33,197 nucleotides of DNA from Caldibacillus debilis DSM 16016 (GCF_000383875.1 NZ_KB912893.1:1-33197), one strand, 5' to 3'; counted from the first letter of the stretch, positions 9,249 through 17,677 are shown. The notes: generated by a model not told the origin, from the sequence alone. Numbers and translations: made by a program.

Positions 9249-10715
9249 ATGTCAGAAGTCCGCGTGCGGTATGCGCCCAGTCCTACGGGGCATTTGCATA
9301 TCGGGAACGCAAGAACGGCTCTTTTCAATTACCTGTTTGCCAGAAGCAAAAACGGGAAATTTATTATAAGAATCGAAGATACCGACCTGAAACGGAATAT
9401 CGAAGACGGCGAAAAAAGCCAGCTGAAATATTTGAAATGGCTGGGGATCGATTGGGACGAAAGCGTGGATGTCGGCGGGGAATACGGGCCTTACCGCCAG
9501 TCCGAACGGCTGCACATCTACGAAAAATATTATCGGGAGCTCCTCGACCGCGGGCTGGCCTATAAATGCTATTGCACGGAAGAAGAGCTGGAGGAAGAAC
9601 GGCAGCGGGCTTTAAGCCGCGGGGAAATGCCGAGATATTCGGGCAAATGCCGCCATTTGACGAAAGAGGAACAGGAACGTTTGGAAAAAGAGGGAAGAAA
9701 GCCGAGCCTCCGTTTTAAAGTTCCTTCCGGAAAGGTTTATACGTTCAACGATATGGTCAAGGGCGAAGTCTCCTTCGAATCCGACGGCATCGGCGATTGG
9801 GTCATCCGGAAGAAGGACGGGATGCCGACTTACAATTTCGCCGTGGCCATCGACGACCACCTGATGAAAATTACCCACGTCCTGCGCGGCGACGACCATA
9901 TTTCCAACACCCCGAAGCAATTGATGATCTACGAGGCATTCGGCTGGGAACCGCCGGTTTTCGGCCATATGACCTTGATCGTCAACGAAAACCGGAAGAA
10001 ATTGAGCAAGCGGGATGAAACGATCATCCAGTTTATCGAACAGTACGCGGAACTGGGCTATTTGCCGGAAGCCTTGTTCAATTTCATCGCCCTTTTGGGA
10101 TGGTCCCCTGTCGGCGAAGAGGAGATTTTCTCGAAGGAAGAGTTCATCCGCCAATTCGATCCGGACCGGCTTTCCAAGTCCCCGGCCGTCTTTGACACGA
10201 AAAAATTGGCGTGGATGAACAATCAATATATGAAAAAAGCCGATTTGGACACGGTCGTCCGCCTGGCCCTGCCCCATTTGATCAAAGCCGGCCGGGTCAG
10301 CCCGGAACCGTCGGAGGAAGAAATGGCATTCGTCCGCAAACTGGTCGCCCTTTATCAGGAACAAATGAGCTACGGGGCGGAAATTTTGCCCCTCTCGGAG
10401 TTGTTTTTTAAGGAAGAAGTCACGTATAATGAAGAAGCAGAGGAAGTATTGAAACAGGAACATGTGCCCGAAGTTTTGCGGGCATTCCTGGAAGAAACGG
10501 AAAATTTGCAGGATTTTGCGGCCGAAGAAATCAAGAAGGCGATAAAGAACGTGCAAAAGAAAACGGGCCAAAAGGGCAAAAACCTGTTCATGCCGATCCG
10601 GGCGGCGGCCACCGGCCAAACCCACGGGCCCGAGCTGCCGTCCGCCCTGGAATTGCTGGGGAAGGAAAAAGTCCAAAAAAGAATTTCATCCCTTTTAAAT
10701 AACCTTTCACAATGA
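9249..10715 (+). CDS. gltX: Glutamyl-tRNA synthetase
   Basis: This class I synthetase charges tRNA-Glu and, in Bacilli, also tRNA-Gln, which is then amidated by GatCAB. The 488-aa protein has the HIGH-type motif in [13 protein letters not shown] (HIGN at 17-20) and the KMSKS-type motif KLSKR at 251-255. A C-terminal helical anticodon-binding domain follows. ATG 9249 has GGAGGG eight bases upstream. The frame stays open to TTG 9219, but that extension has no family similarity. The cysteine T-box region follows the stop, so cysE-cysS is controlled separately. Confidence 0.97.
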   Translation: MSEVRVRYAPSPTGHLHIGNARTALFNYLFARSKNGKFIIRIEDTDLKRNIEDGEKSQLKYLKWLGIDWDESVDVGGEYGPYRQSERLHIYEKYYRELLDRGLAYKCYCTEEELEEERQRALSRGEMPRYSGKCRHLTKEEQERLEKEGRKPSLRFKVPSGKVYTFNDMVKGEVSFESDGIGDWVIRKKDGMPTYNFAVAIDDHLMKITHVLRGDDHISNTPKQLMIYEAFGWEPPVFGHMTLIVNENRKKLSKRDETIIQFIEQYAELGYLPEALFNFIALLGWSPVGEEEIFSKEEFIRQFDPDRLSKSPAVFDTKKLAWMNNQYMKKADLDTVVRLALPHLIKAGRVSPEPSEEEMAFVRKLVALYQEQMSYGAEILPLSELFFKEEVTYNEEAEEVLKQEHVPEVLRAFLEETENLQDFAAEEIKKAIKNVQKKTGQKGKNLFMPIRAAATGQTHGPELPSALELLGKEKVQKRISSLLNNLSQ

Positions 10716-10740
10716 TTGCAATATAGTGTAAATAGATACA

Positions 10741-10998
10741 ACATAAAAATGAAAAAGCGTTGATGGGGAGAAGTAGAAAACGATGCTTTGCCAGAGAGGG
10801 CCGTCACCGGCTGAAAGCGGCCTAAAGCCTCTCGTTTTCGAAATGCGCCCCGGAGCCCTATATTGAACAACGTGACGTTTAGTAAATATAGGCGGAGCCT
10901 TCCGTTAAAAAGCAAGAGCGGAGACCGGATTTTTTGCCGGTCTAAACAGAGTGGAACCGCGTGGAAGCGTCTCTGTCCTTGGACAGGGGCGCTTTTTT
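10741..10998 (+). promoter_or_regulatory. T-box riboswitch (Cys) of cysE-cysS
   Basis: This leader senses uncharged tRNA-Cys. A long stem I carries the specifier, and TGC (Cys) at 10844-10846 sits in the expected AAA-TGC-GCC context of the specifier loop. A stem II-like helix pairs CCTATATT near 10857 with its partner ending around 10890. Stem III is AGACCGG paired with CCGGTCT (about 10922-10942). The T-box bulge TGGAACCGCG is at 10952-10961. CAGAG at 10947-10951 pairs with CTCTG at 10971-10975 to form the antiterminator, which competes with the terminator. The promoter is not clear. TTGCAA at 10716-10721 is a possible -35 lacking a good -10. Confidence 0.93.
10965..10998 (+). terminator. 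T-box-controlled terminator
   Basis: Bases 10965-10976 pair with 10983-10994 (two G-U pairs) around the loop CCTTGG, with a T run through 10998. Its 5' arm includes CTCTG, which the antiterminator uses, so the two structures exclude each other. Confidence 0.92.
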
Positions 10999-11078
10999 GG
11001 TCATGGTATGGAAGGAAAAGCGTTCGCCGCAGATGAAATGGCCCATTCACCGATTCCGTAAAAGAAGGGGGTAGTGCC

Positions 11079-11747
11079 ATGTTGAAGCGGATCAAAGAGG
11101 ATATCCAAGTGGTGTTTGAGCAGGATCCCGCGGCCCGGAGTTATCTCGAAGTGATCCTCACCTATTCCGGGTTGCATGCCATTTGGGCGCACCGGATCGC
11201 CCATTGGCTGTATAAAAGGCGGTTTTTCTTTCTCGCCCGGCTCATCTCGCAAATCAGCCGATTTTTCACCGGGATCGAAATCCATCCGGGAGCGAAAATC
11301 GGGCGGCGGTTTTTCATCGATCACGGGATGGGCGTTGTCATCGGGGAAACTTGCGAAATCGGTGACAATGTGACGATCTATCAGGGGGTGACCCTTGGAG
11401 GGACGGGAAAGGAAAAGGGGAAGCGCCATCCGACCATCAAGGACAATGTGTTAATCGCCACGGGAGCGAAAGTTCTCGGGTCGATCACCATTGGCGAAAA
11501 TTCGAAGATCGGCGCCGGATCCGTCGTGTTGAAGGATGTCCCCCCGAATTCCACCGTCGTGGGCATCCCGGGAAAAGTCGTCCGCCGGGACGGCGTCCGG
11601 GTGAACAAGGACCTGAATCACGGGGATTTGCCCGATCCGATTGCCGATATTCTGCTTCGGATGCAGGAAGAAATCGAACAATTGAAAAAAGAGGTCGAAG
11701 ATTTGCGGTTAGAAAGGAGCAGGGAACATGGCCATACGAATCTATAA
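11079..11747 (+). CDS. cysE: Serine O-acetyltransferase
   Basis: CysE acetylates serine with acetyl-CoA to make O-acetylserine, the precursor for cysteine. The 222-aa protein has an N-terminal helical part, then a left-handed beta-helix of hexapeptide repeats (about 65-180). [20 protein letters not shown] places the catalytic histidine at H82. [12 protein letters not shown] (107-118) is the flexible CoA-side loop. The C-terminal tail is a charged coiled coil. AGGGGG precedes ATG 11079. The last 20 bases overlap cysS, so serine acetylation and Cys-tRNA charging share one T-box-controlled transcript, as in B. subtilis. Confidence 0.97.
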   Translation: MLKRIKEDIQVVFEQDPAARSYLEVILTYSGLHAIWAHRIAHWLYKRRFFFLARLISQISRFFTGIEIHPGAKIGRRFFIDHGMGVVIGETCEIGDNVTIYQGVTLGGTGKEKGKRHPTIKDNVLIATGAKVLGSITIGENSKIGAGSVVLKDVPPNSTVVGIPGKVVRRDGVRVNKDLNHGDLPDPIADILLRMQEEIEQLKKEVEDLRLERSREHGHTNL

Positions 11748-13125
11748 CACCTTGACGCGGAAAAAGGAAATTTTCCAGCCGGTCGAAGAAGGAAAAGTGA
11801 AGATGTACGTATGCGGTCCGACGGTTTACAATTATATTCATATCGGGAACGCCAGGCCCGCCATTGTGTTCGATACGGTGCGCCGCTATTTTCAATACCG
11901 GGGGTACCGGGTCACCTATGTTTCCAATTTCACCGATGTGGATGACCGGCTCATCAATGCGGCGAAGGAATTAAACGAAGAGGTTCCCCAATTGGCGGAG
12001 CGGTTCATCAAGGCCTATTTCTCCGATATTGAAGCCCTGAACTGCATGCATGCGGACGTCCATCCCCGGGTGACGGAAAATATGGATACGATCATCGCCT
12101 TTATTGAGGAGCTGATCGCCAAAGGTTACGCTTATGAAGCGGACGGGGACGTCTATTTCCGGACGCGGAATTTTTCCGGCTACGGCAAACTGTCCCATCA
12201 GTCCATCGAAGATTTAAGGCTCGGGGCGAGGATTGAAATCGGCGAAAAGAAACGGGATCCCCTCGATTTCGCCCTCTGGAAGAAAGCGAAACCGGGGGAA
12301 ATCTACTGGGAGAGCCCCTGGGGAAAAGGCCGTCCGGGATGGCATATCGAATGCTCGGCGATGGCGAGAAAATACTTGGGGGACACGATCGATATCCACG
12401 CGGGAGGCCAGGATCTGATCTTTCCCCACCATGAGAACGAAATCGCCCAGACGGAAAGTTTGACGGGAAAACCGTTCGCCAAATATTGGATGCATAACGG
12501 TTATATCAACATCGACAACGAAAAAATGTCCAAATCTTTGGGGAACGTGATCCTTGTCCATGAAATCCTCAAAAACGTGGATCCGCAAGTCTTGCGCTTT
12601 TTCATGCTGTCCGTCCATTATCGGCATCCGATCAATTACAACGAAAAAATCCTGAACGACGCCAAAAACGGGCTGGAACGGCTCCGTACCTCCTACAACA
12701 ACTTGATTCACCGGAAGAAGGCGAGCGCCGATTTGACCGGCGATGATGACAAATGGCTGAATGACATTGCCGGGTTCAAGCGGCAGTTCATCGAGGCGAT
12801 GGACGATGACTTCAACACGGCCAACGGCATTTCCGTGTTCTTTGAGTTGGCCAAATCGGCAAATTTGTATTTAATGGAGAAAAACACATCGGCGAAAGTC
12901 ATCGAGGCCTATTTGGCCCTGTTCGACGACTTCGCCGGCGTCCTGGGCCTTGTCCTGGAACAGGAGGAATTGCTGGATGAGGAGATCGAGCGGCTGATCG
13001 AAGAAAGGAACGAAGCGAGGAAAAGAAGGGATTTCGCGACGGCCGACCGTATCCGCGACCTGTTGAAAGAGAAAAATATCATTTTGGAAGATACACCGCA
13101 AGGCACGAGATGGAAAAGAGGGTGA
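11728..13125 (+). CDS. cysS: Cysteinyl-tRNA synthetase
   Basis: CysS charges tRNA-Cys. The 465-aa class I enzyme has HIGN at 38-41 and KMSKS at 266-270. The catalytic zinc ligands are C29 (in YVCGPTVYN), C209, H234 and E238 ([16 protein letters not shown]). The C-terminal helical domain binds the anticodon stem. AGAAAGGAG lies within cysE seven bases before ATG. The cysS stop lies 2 bp before the preferred mrnC start. Confidence 0.97.
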   Translation: MAIRIYNTLTRKKEIFQPVEEGKVKMYVCGPTVYNYIHIGNARPAIVFDTVRRYFQYRGYRVTYVSNFTDVDDRLINAAKELNEEVPQLAERFIKAYFSDIEALNCMHADVHPRVTENMDTIIAFIEELIAKGYAYEADGDVYFRTRNFSGYGKLSHQSIEDLRLGARIEIGEKKRDPLDFALWKKAKPGEIYWESPWGKGRPGWHIECSAMARKYLGDTIDIHAGGQDLIFPHHENEIAQTESLTGKPFAKYWMHNGYINIDNEKMSKSLGNVILVHEILKNVDPQVLRFFMLSVHYRHPINYNEKILNDAKNGLERLRTSYNNLIHRKKASADLTGDDDKWLNDIAGFKRQFIEAMDDDFNTANGISVFFELAKSANLYLMEKNTSAKVIEAYLALFDDFAGVLGLVLEQEELLDEEIERLIEERNEARKRRDFATADRIRDLLKEKNIILEDTPQGTRWKRG

Positions 13126-13127
13126 AC

Positions 13128-13532
13128 ATGCGAACGTCCGAGCGCGCCGTCGACGCGAAATATTTGAATTCCTTGGCATTGGCTTACATGGGTGATGCCG
13201 TCTTTGAGATCTATGTGCGGCATCACCTTTTGCAAAAGGGCATCGTAAAACCGAACCTGCTGCAGAAAGAGGCGGTAAAATATGTTTCCGCCAAGGCCCA
13301 AAGCCAGGCCGTCCGGCAATTTCTCGAGCAGGATCTGCTGACGGAGGAGGAGCGGGACATCGTCCGGCGGGGAAGGAACGCCAAAAGCCATACGGTGCCG
13401 AAAAATGTCGATTATTATACCTACCGGCAAAGCACCGGCTTTGAAGCCCTGTTAGGATACCATTATTTGGAAGGAAATTTCCGCCGGTTGGAGGAATTGG
13501 TCCGGCGGGCGTTTTCGATCATGGAATCATGA
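13128..13532 (+). CDS. mrnC: Mini-ribonuclease III (MrnC)
   Basis: MrnC is an RNase III family enzyme without a dsRNA-binding domain that matures 23S rRNA in Bacilli. The 134-aa protein has the signature [20 protein letters not shown], where the aspartate and glutamate are catalytic. [14 protein letters not shown] and [12 protein letters not shown] carry the second acidic site. I chose ATG 13128, which has GAGGGTG just upstream and starts next to the RNase III domain. ATG 13110 in frame is the alternative and overlaps cysS. It precedes rlmB, another 23S rRNA enzyme. Confidence 0.94.
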   Translation: MRTSERAVDAKYLNSLALAYMGDAVFEIYVRHHLLQKGIVKPNLLQKEAVKYVSAKAQSQAVRQFLEQDLLTEEERDIVRRGRNAKSHTVPKNVDYYTYRQSTGFEALLGYHYLEGNFRRLEELVRRAFSIMES

Positions 13533-13546
13533 AAGGAGGAGTTTTT

Positions 13547-14305
13547 TTGGGCGAATGGATCATCGGGAAAAATCCGGTATTGGAATCGCTGAAGGGCCGG
13601 AGGGAAATCCATAAGATTTGGGTGGCGGAAGGTTCGCAGAAGAGCGCCCGGCCGGTTATCCGGCTGGCGAAGGAAAACAACGTCCCCGTGCAGATCGTCC
13701 CGAAGAACAAACTGGATGAAATGGCGGAAGGCAACCATCAGGGAATCGTTGCCCAGGCGGCCGCTTACCGGTACTATGAACCGGATGATTTGTTGGAGGA
13801 GGCCAAAAAAAGGGGAGAATTGCCCTTTTTGCTCCTGTTGGACGAAATTGAGGATCCCCGCAATTTGGGTTCGATCATGCGTACGGCGGACGCCGCCGGC
13901 GTTCACGGGGTGATCATTCCGAAGCGGCGCTCCGCCGGGTTGACGGAGACGGTGGCGAAGGCCTCCGCCGGGGCCATCGAATACGTCCGGGTTGCCCGCG
14001 TCACCAATCTCGCCCGTACGATCGACCAATTGAAGGAAAAGGGAATTTGGATCGCGGGGATGGACGCGGAAGGGGAAACGGACTACCGCCTGTTCGACGG
14101 GAAAATGCCTGTAGCCCTTGTCATCGGGAATGAAGGCCGGGGACTTGGCCGATTGATCAAGGAAAAATGCGATTTTCTCTTGCGTCTCCCCATGGCCGGG
14201 CATGTTTCGTCATTAAACGCTTCAGTGGCAGCCGGAATCATGATGTATGAAATCTTCCGGAAGCGGAGTCCCGGGGTAGCCGAAGATGGAATGGCTCATC
14301 GTTGA
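13547..14305 (+). CDS. rlmB: 23S rRNA (guanosine-2'-O-)-methyltransferase RlmB
   Basis: This SPOUT-class enzyme 2'-O-methylates a guanosine in 23S rRNA. The 252-aa protein has an N-terminal L30e-like substrate-binding domain (IIGKNPVLESL onward, with EGNHQGIVAQ near 60-69). The catalytic knotted domain has EDPRNLGSIMRTADA, IGNEGRGLGRL and LPMAGHVSSLNASVA, the three SPOUT motifs. The start is probably TTG 13547, since AAAGGAGGA ends six bases before it. ATG 13529 is in frame and overlaps the mrnC stop, but places the ribosome site inside the gene. Confidence 0.94.
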   Translation: MGEWIIGKNPVLESLKGRREIHKIWVAEGSQKSARPVIRLAKENNVPVQIVPKNKLDEMAEGNHQGIVAQAAAYRYYEPDDLLEEAKKRGELPFLLLLDEIEDPRNLGSIMRTADAAGVHGVIIPKRRSAGLTETVAKASAGAIEYVRVARVTNLARTIDQLKEKGIWIAGMDAEGETDYRLFDGKMPVALVIGNEGRGLGRLIKEKCDFLLRLPMAGHVSSLNASVAAGIMMYEIFRKRSPGVAEDGMAHR

Positions 14306-14792
14306 CGGCTACAACATGATCGGGGCATGGCCGGAATTGGCTGAACTGAAGCAGGTCGATCTGGCATCGGCGAGGGACAGGCTGATCGAATGGATGGCGG
14401 AATACCAGGCGTTCACGGGGATCAAAGTGATCGTTGTCTTCGACGCCCCCCATGTGCAAGGGATGGAAAGAAAAATGAAACATTTCGGCATCGAGATCCT
14501 GTTCACCAGGGAGAATGAAACGGCGGACGAAAGGATCGAAAAATTGGCCAGCCAATTGGCGGACGGAAAGGAAAAGGTGTATGTGGCCACCTCCGATTTC
14601 ACCGAGCAGTGGGTGATTTTCGGCCGGGGGGCTTACCGGAAATCCGCCCGGGAACTGTATCATGAACTTTCCGTGATCCAAAAGAAAATTGCCAAAAAAG
14701 CAAAAAAAATCGCCGAATCAAAGCCGGCAGCTTCCATTCCCCTGGCGGACGAAGTGGCAGAAATTTTCGAAAAATGGCGAAGAGGGGAATAA
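14286..14792 (+). CDS. rae1: Rae1 (YacP), ribosome-dependent NYN-domain endoribonuclease
   Basis: In B. subtilis this protein cleaves mRNA in the ribosomal A site. The 168-aa product is a PIN-like NYN domain. IVDGYNMIGAW has the first aspartate (D7), VVFDAP has D53, ETADERIE has D81, and ATSDFTEQ has D104, giving the acidic cluster expected for metal-dependent cleavage. The C-terminus is lysine-rich (about 135-150), which could contact RNA. It overlaps the end of rlmB by 20 bp, so it is translationally coupled. A sigH promoter begins 8 bp after its stop. Confidence 0.92.
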   Translation: MEWLIVDGYNMIGAWPELAELKQVDLASARDRLIEWMAEYQAFTGIKVIVVFDAPHVQGMERKMKHFGIEILFTRENETADERIEKLASQLADGKEKVYVATSDFTEQWVIFGRGAYRKSARELYHELSVIQKKIAKKAKKIAESKPAASIPLADEVAEIFEKWRRGE

Positions 14793-14799
14793 AGTTTTA

Positions 14800-14829
14800 T
14801 TGACTGAGAGATTTTTCCTGCAGTATAAT
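14800..14829 (+). promoter_or_regulatory. SigA promoter of sigH
   Basis: TTGACT at 14800-14805 and a perfect TATAAT at 14824-14829 are separated by 18 bp, just after rae1. The predicted start near 14836 leaves a leader of about 26 nt before the sigH start. Confidence 0.88.
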
Positions 14830-14861
14830 GTGTGTAAGTAGTGCGGTCGGGGTGATTGTAT

Positions 14862-15509
14862 TTGCGCGTCGAACCTTCCAGAAACAAGGCTCAGAAGTAT
14901 AAGGACCTGGACGACGAATTGATCGTGGAGCTGGTGCATCAGGGCGAGTCGGATGCGTTGGACTATTTGGTTCACAAGTACCGGTTGTTTGTACGTGCAA
15001 AGGCAAGATCCTACTTCCTGATCGGCGCGGATCGCGAAGACATTATCCAGGAAGGGATGATCGGCTTATTTAAAGCGATCCGCGATTACAAAGACGACAA
15101 GTTCACCTCTTTTAAAGCGTTTGCAGAGCTTTGCATCACCAGGCAAATGATTACGGCGATCAAAACGGCAACGCGGCAAAAACATATCCCGCTTAACTCC
15201 TATATTTCGTTGGACAAGCCCATTTATGACGAAGAATCGGACAGGACTTTAATGGATACCCTTTCCGGTTCCAAGCTTTCCGATCCCGAGGAATTGATCA
15301 TCAATAAAGAGGAATATGACCATATAGAAGTAAAGATGTCGGAGCTGTTGAGCGATCTGGAAAGAAAAGTGCTCGCCCTCTATTTGGACGGGCAATCTTA
15401 CCAGGAAATATCCGAAGAGCTGAACCGGCACGTCAAATCGATCGACAACGCCTTGCAGCGGGTGAAAAGGAAGCTGGAAAAATATTTGGAGACGAGGGAA
15501 ACTTCCTAG
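14862..15509 (+). CDS. sigH: RNA polymerase sigma factor SigH
   Basis: SigH (Spo0H) directs transition-phase, competence and early sporulation transcription. The 215-aa protein has region 2 (about 30-105) with DALDYLVHKY, DREDIIQEGMIGL and FAELCITRQMITAIK, and region 4 (about 155-210) with the helix-turn-helix QSYQEISEELNRHVKSIDNA. Little N-terminal region 1 is present. I chose TTG 14862, with GGGGTG seven bases upstream. TTG 14856 is in frame but too close to that site. Presence of SigH fits a spore-forming Bacillaceae lineage. In B. subtilis rpmGB follows, but here a long spacer leads to secE. Confidence 0.96.
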   Translation: MRVEPSRNKAQKYKDLDDELIVELVHQGESDALDYLVHKYRLFVRAKARSYFLIGADREDIIQEGMIGLFKAIRDYKDDKFTSFKAFAELCITRQMITAIKTATRQKHIPLNSYISLDKPIYDEESDRTLMDTLSGSKLSDPEELIINKEEYDHIEVKMSELLSDLERKVLALYLDGQSYQEISEELNRHVKSIDNALQRVKRKLEKYLETRETS

Positions 15510-16005
15510 GGTCTTCCGGCAAGCCCGAGTTTGTTTTTTTATTGCCGCCTTTTTCCCGGCAAGATAACCTGATTTTGACGCCCGCCAGCCGGCTTGACGG
15601 ATTTTTGCGCTCCTGGACGATCGAAGCCGTGGGTCCGGCCGGACGGCTAGAAAAAACTTCCAAGAAAAGGGGCATCCCTTCCTATGATAAACCATTCCGG
15701 CCGAAACAATCAACTGCCAATTACACGTGGGTTTGCTGCCGATCCGGCTGATTGCTTGAAGCTTCCGTATCGCCGTCATGGCGAGGCCCGTCCCGACTTC
15801 GCGGCCGCTCGTTTGGAACGGTGGACTGCGTTGCGTCCGGGCATCGGCAGGCGCGGGATTTCGGCAAAGGCCACGGCCTTGGCCCGCCAATTCGCCGCCG
15901 GCTCCCTGCGGAAGTTTTGACCGGATTCGGCATTGCCTCATCCGGGGATCTTTTCCCGATCCGATCATGAACGGGTCAGGAACTCGCATTTTATCATTTT
16001 TTTTA
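15510..16005. other. G+C-rich spacer of unknown function between sigH and secE
   Basis: About 500 bases without a supportable gene. CCGGCAAG occurs twice near the start (about 15526 and 15557), and CGGCAA and TTGCCG flank the T7 run near 15540. No clean terminator for sigH is seen. Frames are open on several strands (for example minus 15249-15989), but translations look like random G+C-rich sequence with many Arg, Pro and Ser. rpmG (ribosomal protein L33), expected here by synteny, is not found in any frame. It could be a decayed gene or an intergenic repeat. Confidence 0.55.
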
Positions 16006-16033
16006 TTGACATTCTTTTCATAAACATGATAAA
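16006..16033 (+). promoter_or_regulatory. Promoter of secE
   Basis: A perfect -35 TTGACA at 16006-16011 is followed 16 bp later by GATAAA at 16028-16033. The alternative ATAAAG at 16029 gives a 17-bp spacer. It lies after the G+C-rich spacer and begins a leader of about 165 nt before secE. Confidence 0.7.
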
Positions 16034-16058
16034 GTGTGGAAATAGAAAATTCACCCTG

Positions 16059-16077
16059 AAGCGGCGAAACGCCGCTT
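16059..16077 (+). other. Stable hairpin in the secE leader
   Basis: AAGCGGCG at 16059-16066 pairs perfectly with CGCCGCTT at 16070-16077 around AAA. No T run follows, so it is not a terminator. It lies about 18 nt after the predicted transcript start and may protect the 5' end. Confidence 0.6.
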
Positions 16078-16206
16078 GGAAAAGGTAAAACGGCCCTCCT
16101 TGCGGGGAAAGCGGATTTCGGGGGACAGTGTCCTTTTCACATACATGGGAAGCGGATGGACAGGAGTTTCGGCAAATCCTATGATTTTATTTTTGGAGGT
16201 ACTTGG

Positions 16207-16386
16207 ATGCAACGGGTGATCAAATTTTTCCGCAACGTTTCCATTGAAATGCAGAAGGTGAGCTGGCCGCGCAGGAAGGAATTGTATCGTTATACGCTGA
16301 CGGTGGTGTCGACGGTTATCTTTTTCATCTTGTTTTTCACCCTCGTCGATTTGGGGATCACCTTCCTGATCGAGCTGACTCCGTGA
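16207..16386 (+). CDS. secE: Preprotein translocase subunit SecE
   Basis: SecE is the small subunit of the SecYEG channel and clamps SecY in the membrane. The 59-aa protein has the amphipathic segment ending in QKVSWPRRKELYRYT (the conserved WP motif) and a single membrane helix (about 29-52). The length equals that of B. subtilis SecE. GGAGGT at 16195-16200 lies six bases before ATG 16207. The longer in-frame ATG 16156 adds 17 residues without family support. nusG follows after a promoter-terminator region. Confidence 0.95.
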   Translation: MQRVIKFFRNVSIEMQKVSWPRRKELYRYTLTVVSTVIFFILFFTLVDLGITFLIELTP

Positions 16387-16406
16387 GAATAGCCGCGTTC
16401 GCCTTT

Positions 16407-16415
16407 TGTTATAAT
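16407..16415 (+). promoter_or_regulatory. Possible extended -10 promoter for nusG
   Basis: TGTTATAAT at 16407-16415 is a perfect extended -10 element (TG-N-TATAAT). No recognisable -35 lies 17 bp upstream. The predicted start near 16422 would precede the hairpin at 16438, making that an attenuator for this transcript. Confidence 0.5.
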
Positions 16416-16437
16416 GGTAATGAAGATATGGTCGAAG

Positions 16438-16460
16438 AAAGCCCGTTTAACGGGTTTTTT
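16438..16460 (+). terminator. Terminator/attenuator upstream of nusG
   Basis: AAAGCCCG at 16438-16445 pairs with CGGGTTTT at 16451-16458 (one G-U) around TTTAA, with T6 at 16455-16460. It follows secE by about 50 bp. A later AAACGGG at 16471-16477 could pair with CCCGTTT at 16442-16448 instead, forming a competing structure. Confidence 0.75.
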
Positions 16461-16492
16461 ATTTACCGTCAAACGGGTGAGAATCTTTGTTC

Positions 16493-16522
16493 AAGGAGGG
16501 AAGGACGCATCGTCCTCGTTTC
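16493..16522 (+). promoter_or_regulatory. nusG ribosome site with intervening hairpin
   Basis: A strong Shine-Dalgarno AAGGAGGG at 16493-16500 is 22 nt from ATG 16523, which is too far for normal initiation. Between them AGGACG at 16502-16507 pairs perfectly with CGTCCT at 16511-16516 around CAT. Folding this hairpin leaves about seven unpaired bases between the site and the start, a normal spacing. Confidence 0.6.
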
Positions 16523-17056
16523 ATGGAAAAACAATGGTATGTCGTCCATACGTATTCAGGATATGAAAACAAAGTGAAGGCCAACCTGGAAAAAAGGGTG
16601 GCTTCCATGGGCATGGAAGATAAAATTTTCCGCGTGGTCGTACCCGAGGAAGAACAGACCGACGTGAAAAACGGCAAGAAAAAGGTCGTCAAGAAGAAAG
16701 TGTTTCCCGGCTACGTCCTCGTCGAATTGATCATGACGGACGATTCCTGGTACGTCGTCCGAAACACGCCGGGCGTCACGGGATTTGTCGGCTCCTCCGG
16801 CGCCGGCTCGAAACCCACCCCGCTGTTGCCGGAAGAAGTCAATGCGATCCTGAAAAAGATGGGCATTGAAGAAAAAGAAATCGACATCGACGTGGAGATC
16901 GGCGACACCGTCCAAATCAACGAAGGGTTCTTCAAAAATTTTGCGGGTACCGTCGAAAGCATCGATTACGACAAGAAAAAGGTGAAGGTCCTGGTCAATA
17001 TGTTCGGGCGGGAAACCCCCGTGGAAGTGGGATTTTCCCAAATAAGCAAAATGTAG
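16523..17056 (+). CDS. nusG: Transcription termination/antitermination factor NusG
   Basis: NusG binds RNA polymerase and modulates pausing and termination. The 177-aa protein has the NGN domain starting QWYVVHTYSGYENKVK and including FRVVVPEEE and KKKVFPGYVLVELIM, and a C-terminal KOW domain (about 125-177) with IGDTVQI and VKVLVNMFGRETPVEV. ATG 16523 gives exactly the B. subtilis length. TTG 16487 is in frame behind GGGTGA and would add 12 residues unlike other NusG, so I treat it as less likely. It ends just before the rplK promoter. Confidence 0.95.
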   Translation: MEKQWYVVHTYSGYENKVKANLEKRVASMGMEDKIFRVVVPEEEQTDVKNGKKKVVKKKVFPGYVLVELIMTDDSWYVVRNTPGVTGFVGSSGAGSKPTPLLPEEVNAILKKMGIEEKEIDIDVEIGDTVQINEGFFKNFAGTVESIDYDKKKVKVLVNMFGRETPVEVGFSQISKM

Positions 17057-17057
17057 C

Positions 17058-17086
17058 TTGAATTTCTTTTCCAAATCTGATAAAAT
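17058..17086 (+). promoter_or_regulatory. SigA promoter of rplK-rplA
   Basis: TTGAAT at 17058-17063 and TAAAAT at 17081-17086 are separated by exactly 17 bp, starting right after the nusG stop. The leader to rplK is about 120 nt. It contains a small GTCTC/GAGAC hairpin at 17103-17118 and the L1-like site. Confidence 0.8.
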
Positions 17087-17162
17087 TCATAAGTCGGTGT
17101 ATGTCTCGCTTAAGAGACGATCTCCATTCAGATCTATATTTCTGATATATTTTACTTATCGA

Positions 17163-17188
17163 GTGGGAGGGCTTGTCCCTAAAACCAC
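17163..17188 (+). promoter_or_regulatory. Putative L1-binding mRNA site before rplK
   Basis: GTGG at 17163-17166 pairs with CCAC at 17185-17188. Inside, GGG at 17169-17171 pairs with CCC at 17177-17179, leaving an asymmetric internal loop (GA opposite TAAAA). GTGGGAGG together with AAACCAC resembles the 23S rRNA L1 site. It lies just before the rplK ribosome site, consistent with feedback by L1. Confidence 0.65.
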
Positions 17189-17214
17189 ATCACGGACTTA
17201 AGGAGGTGTGTCTC

Positions 17215-17640
17215 GTGGCTAAAAAAGTTGTCAAAGTTGTGAAGCTGCAAATTCCTGCCGGTAAAGCCAATCCCGCGCCGCCAGTCGGTCCCGCATTGGG
17301 TCAAGCTGGTGTGAACATCATGGGATTTTGTAAAGAATTTAACGCCCGTACCGCCGATCAGGCCGGTCTGATCATTCCCGTGGAAATTACGGTATATGAA
17401 GACCGTTCGTTTACATTTATTACGAAGACCCCGCCGGCTGCGGTGTTGTTGAAAAAGGCCGCAGGCATTGAATCGGGTTCCGGGGAACCGAACCGTAAGA
17501 AAGTGGCGACGGTCAAGCGGGACAAAATTCGTGAAATCGCCGAAACGAAAATGCCCGACTTGAATGCCGCGTCCATTGAGGCGGCGATGCGAATGATCGA
17601 AGGAACGGCGCGCAGCATGGGAATCGTCATCGAAGATTAA
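17215..17640 (+). CDS. rplK: 50S ribosomal protein L11
   Basis: L11 forms part of the GTPase-associated centre and is the thiostrepton and (p)ppGpp-response site with 23S rRNA. The 141-aa product equals the B. subtilis length. [20 protein letters not shown] is the conserved N-terminal loop, whose prolines contact thiostrepton. The C-terminal RNA-binding domain (about 75-141) includes [23 protein letters not shown] 17215 follows AAGGAGGTG by six bases. The frame is open to 17173, but that upstream part is the leader with the L1-like site. Confidence 0.97.
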   Translation: MAKKVVKVVKLQIPAGKANPAPPVGPALGQAGVNIMGFCKEFNARTADQAGLIIPVEITVYEDRSFTFITKTPPAAVLLKKAAGIESGSGEPNRKKVATVKRDKIREIAETKMPDLNAASIEAAMRMIEGTARSMGIVIED

Positions 17641-17650
17641 CGGTTGATGG

Positions 17651-17676
17651 AAAGGTTGCGGTTACGCAACCTTTTT
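17651..17676 (+). terminator. Intrinsic terminator between rplK and rplA
   Basis: AAAGGTTGCG at 17651-17660 pairs perfectly with CGCAACCTTT at 17665-17674 around GTTA, with T5 at 17672-17676. No room for a promoter exists before rplA, so rplA must be expressed by readthrough. Confidence 0.88.
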
Positions 17677-17677
17677 C

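Noticed and set aside
15249-15989. 246-aa minus-strand frame across the sigH end and the following spacer
   Set aside because: About a third is antisense to sigH and the rest is random-looking Arg/Ser/Pro-rich sequence. No ribosome site was found.
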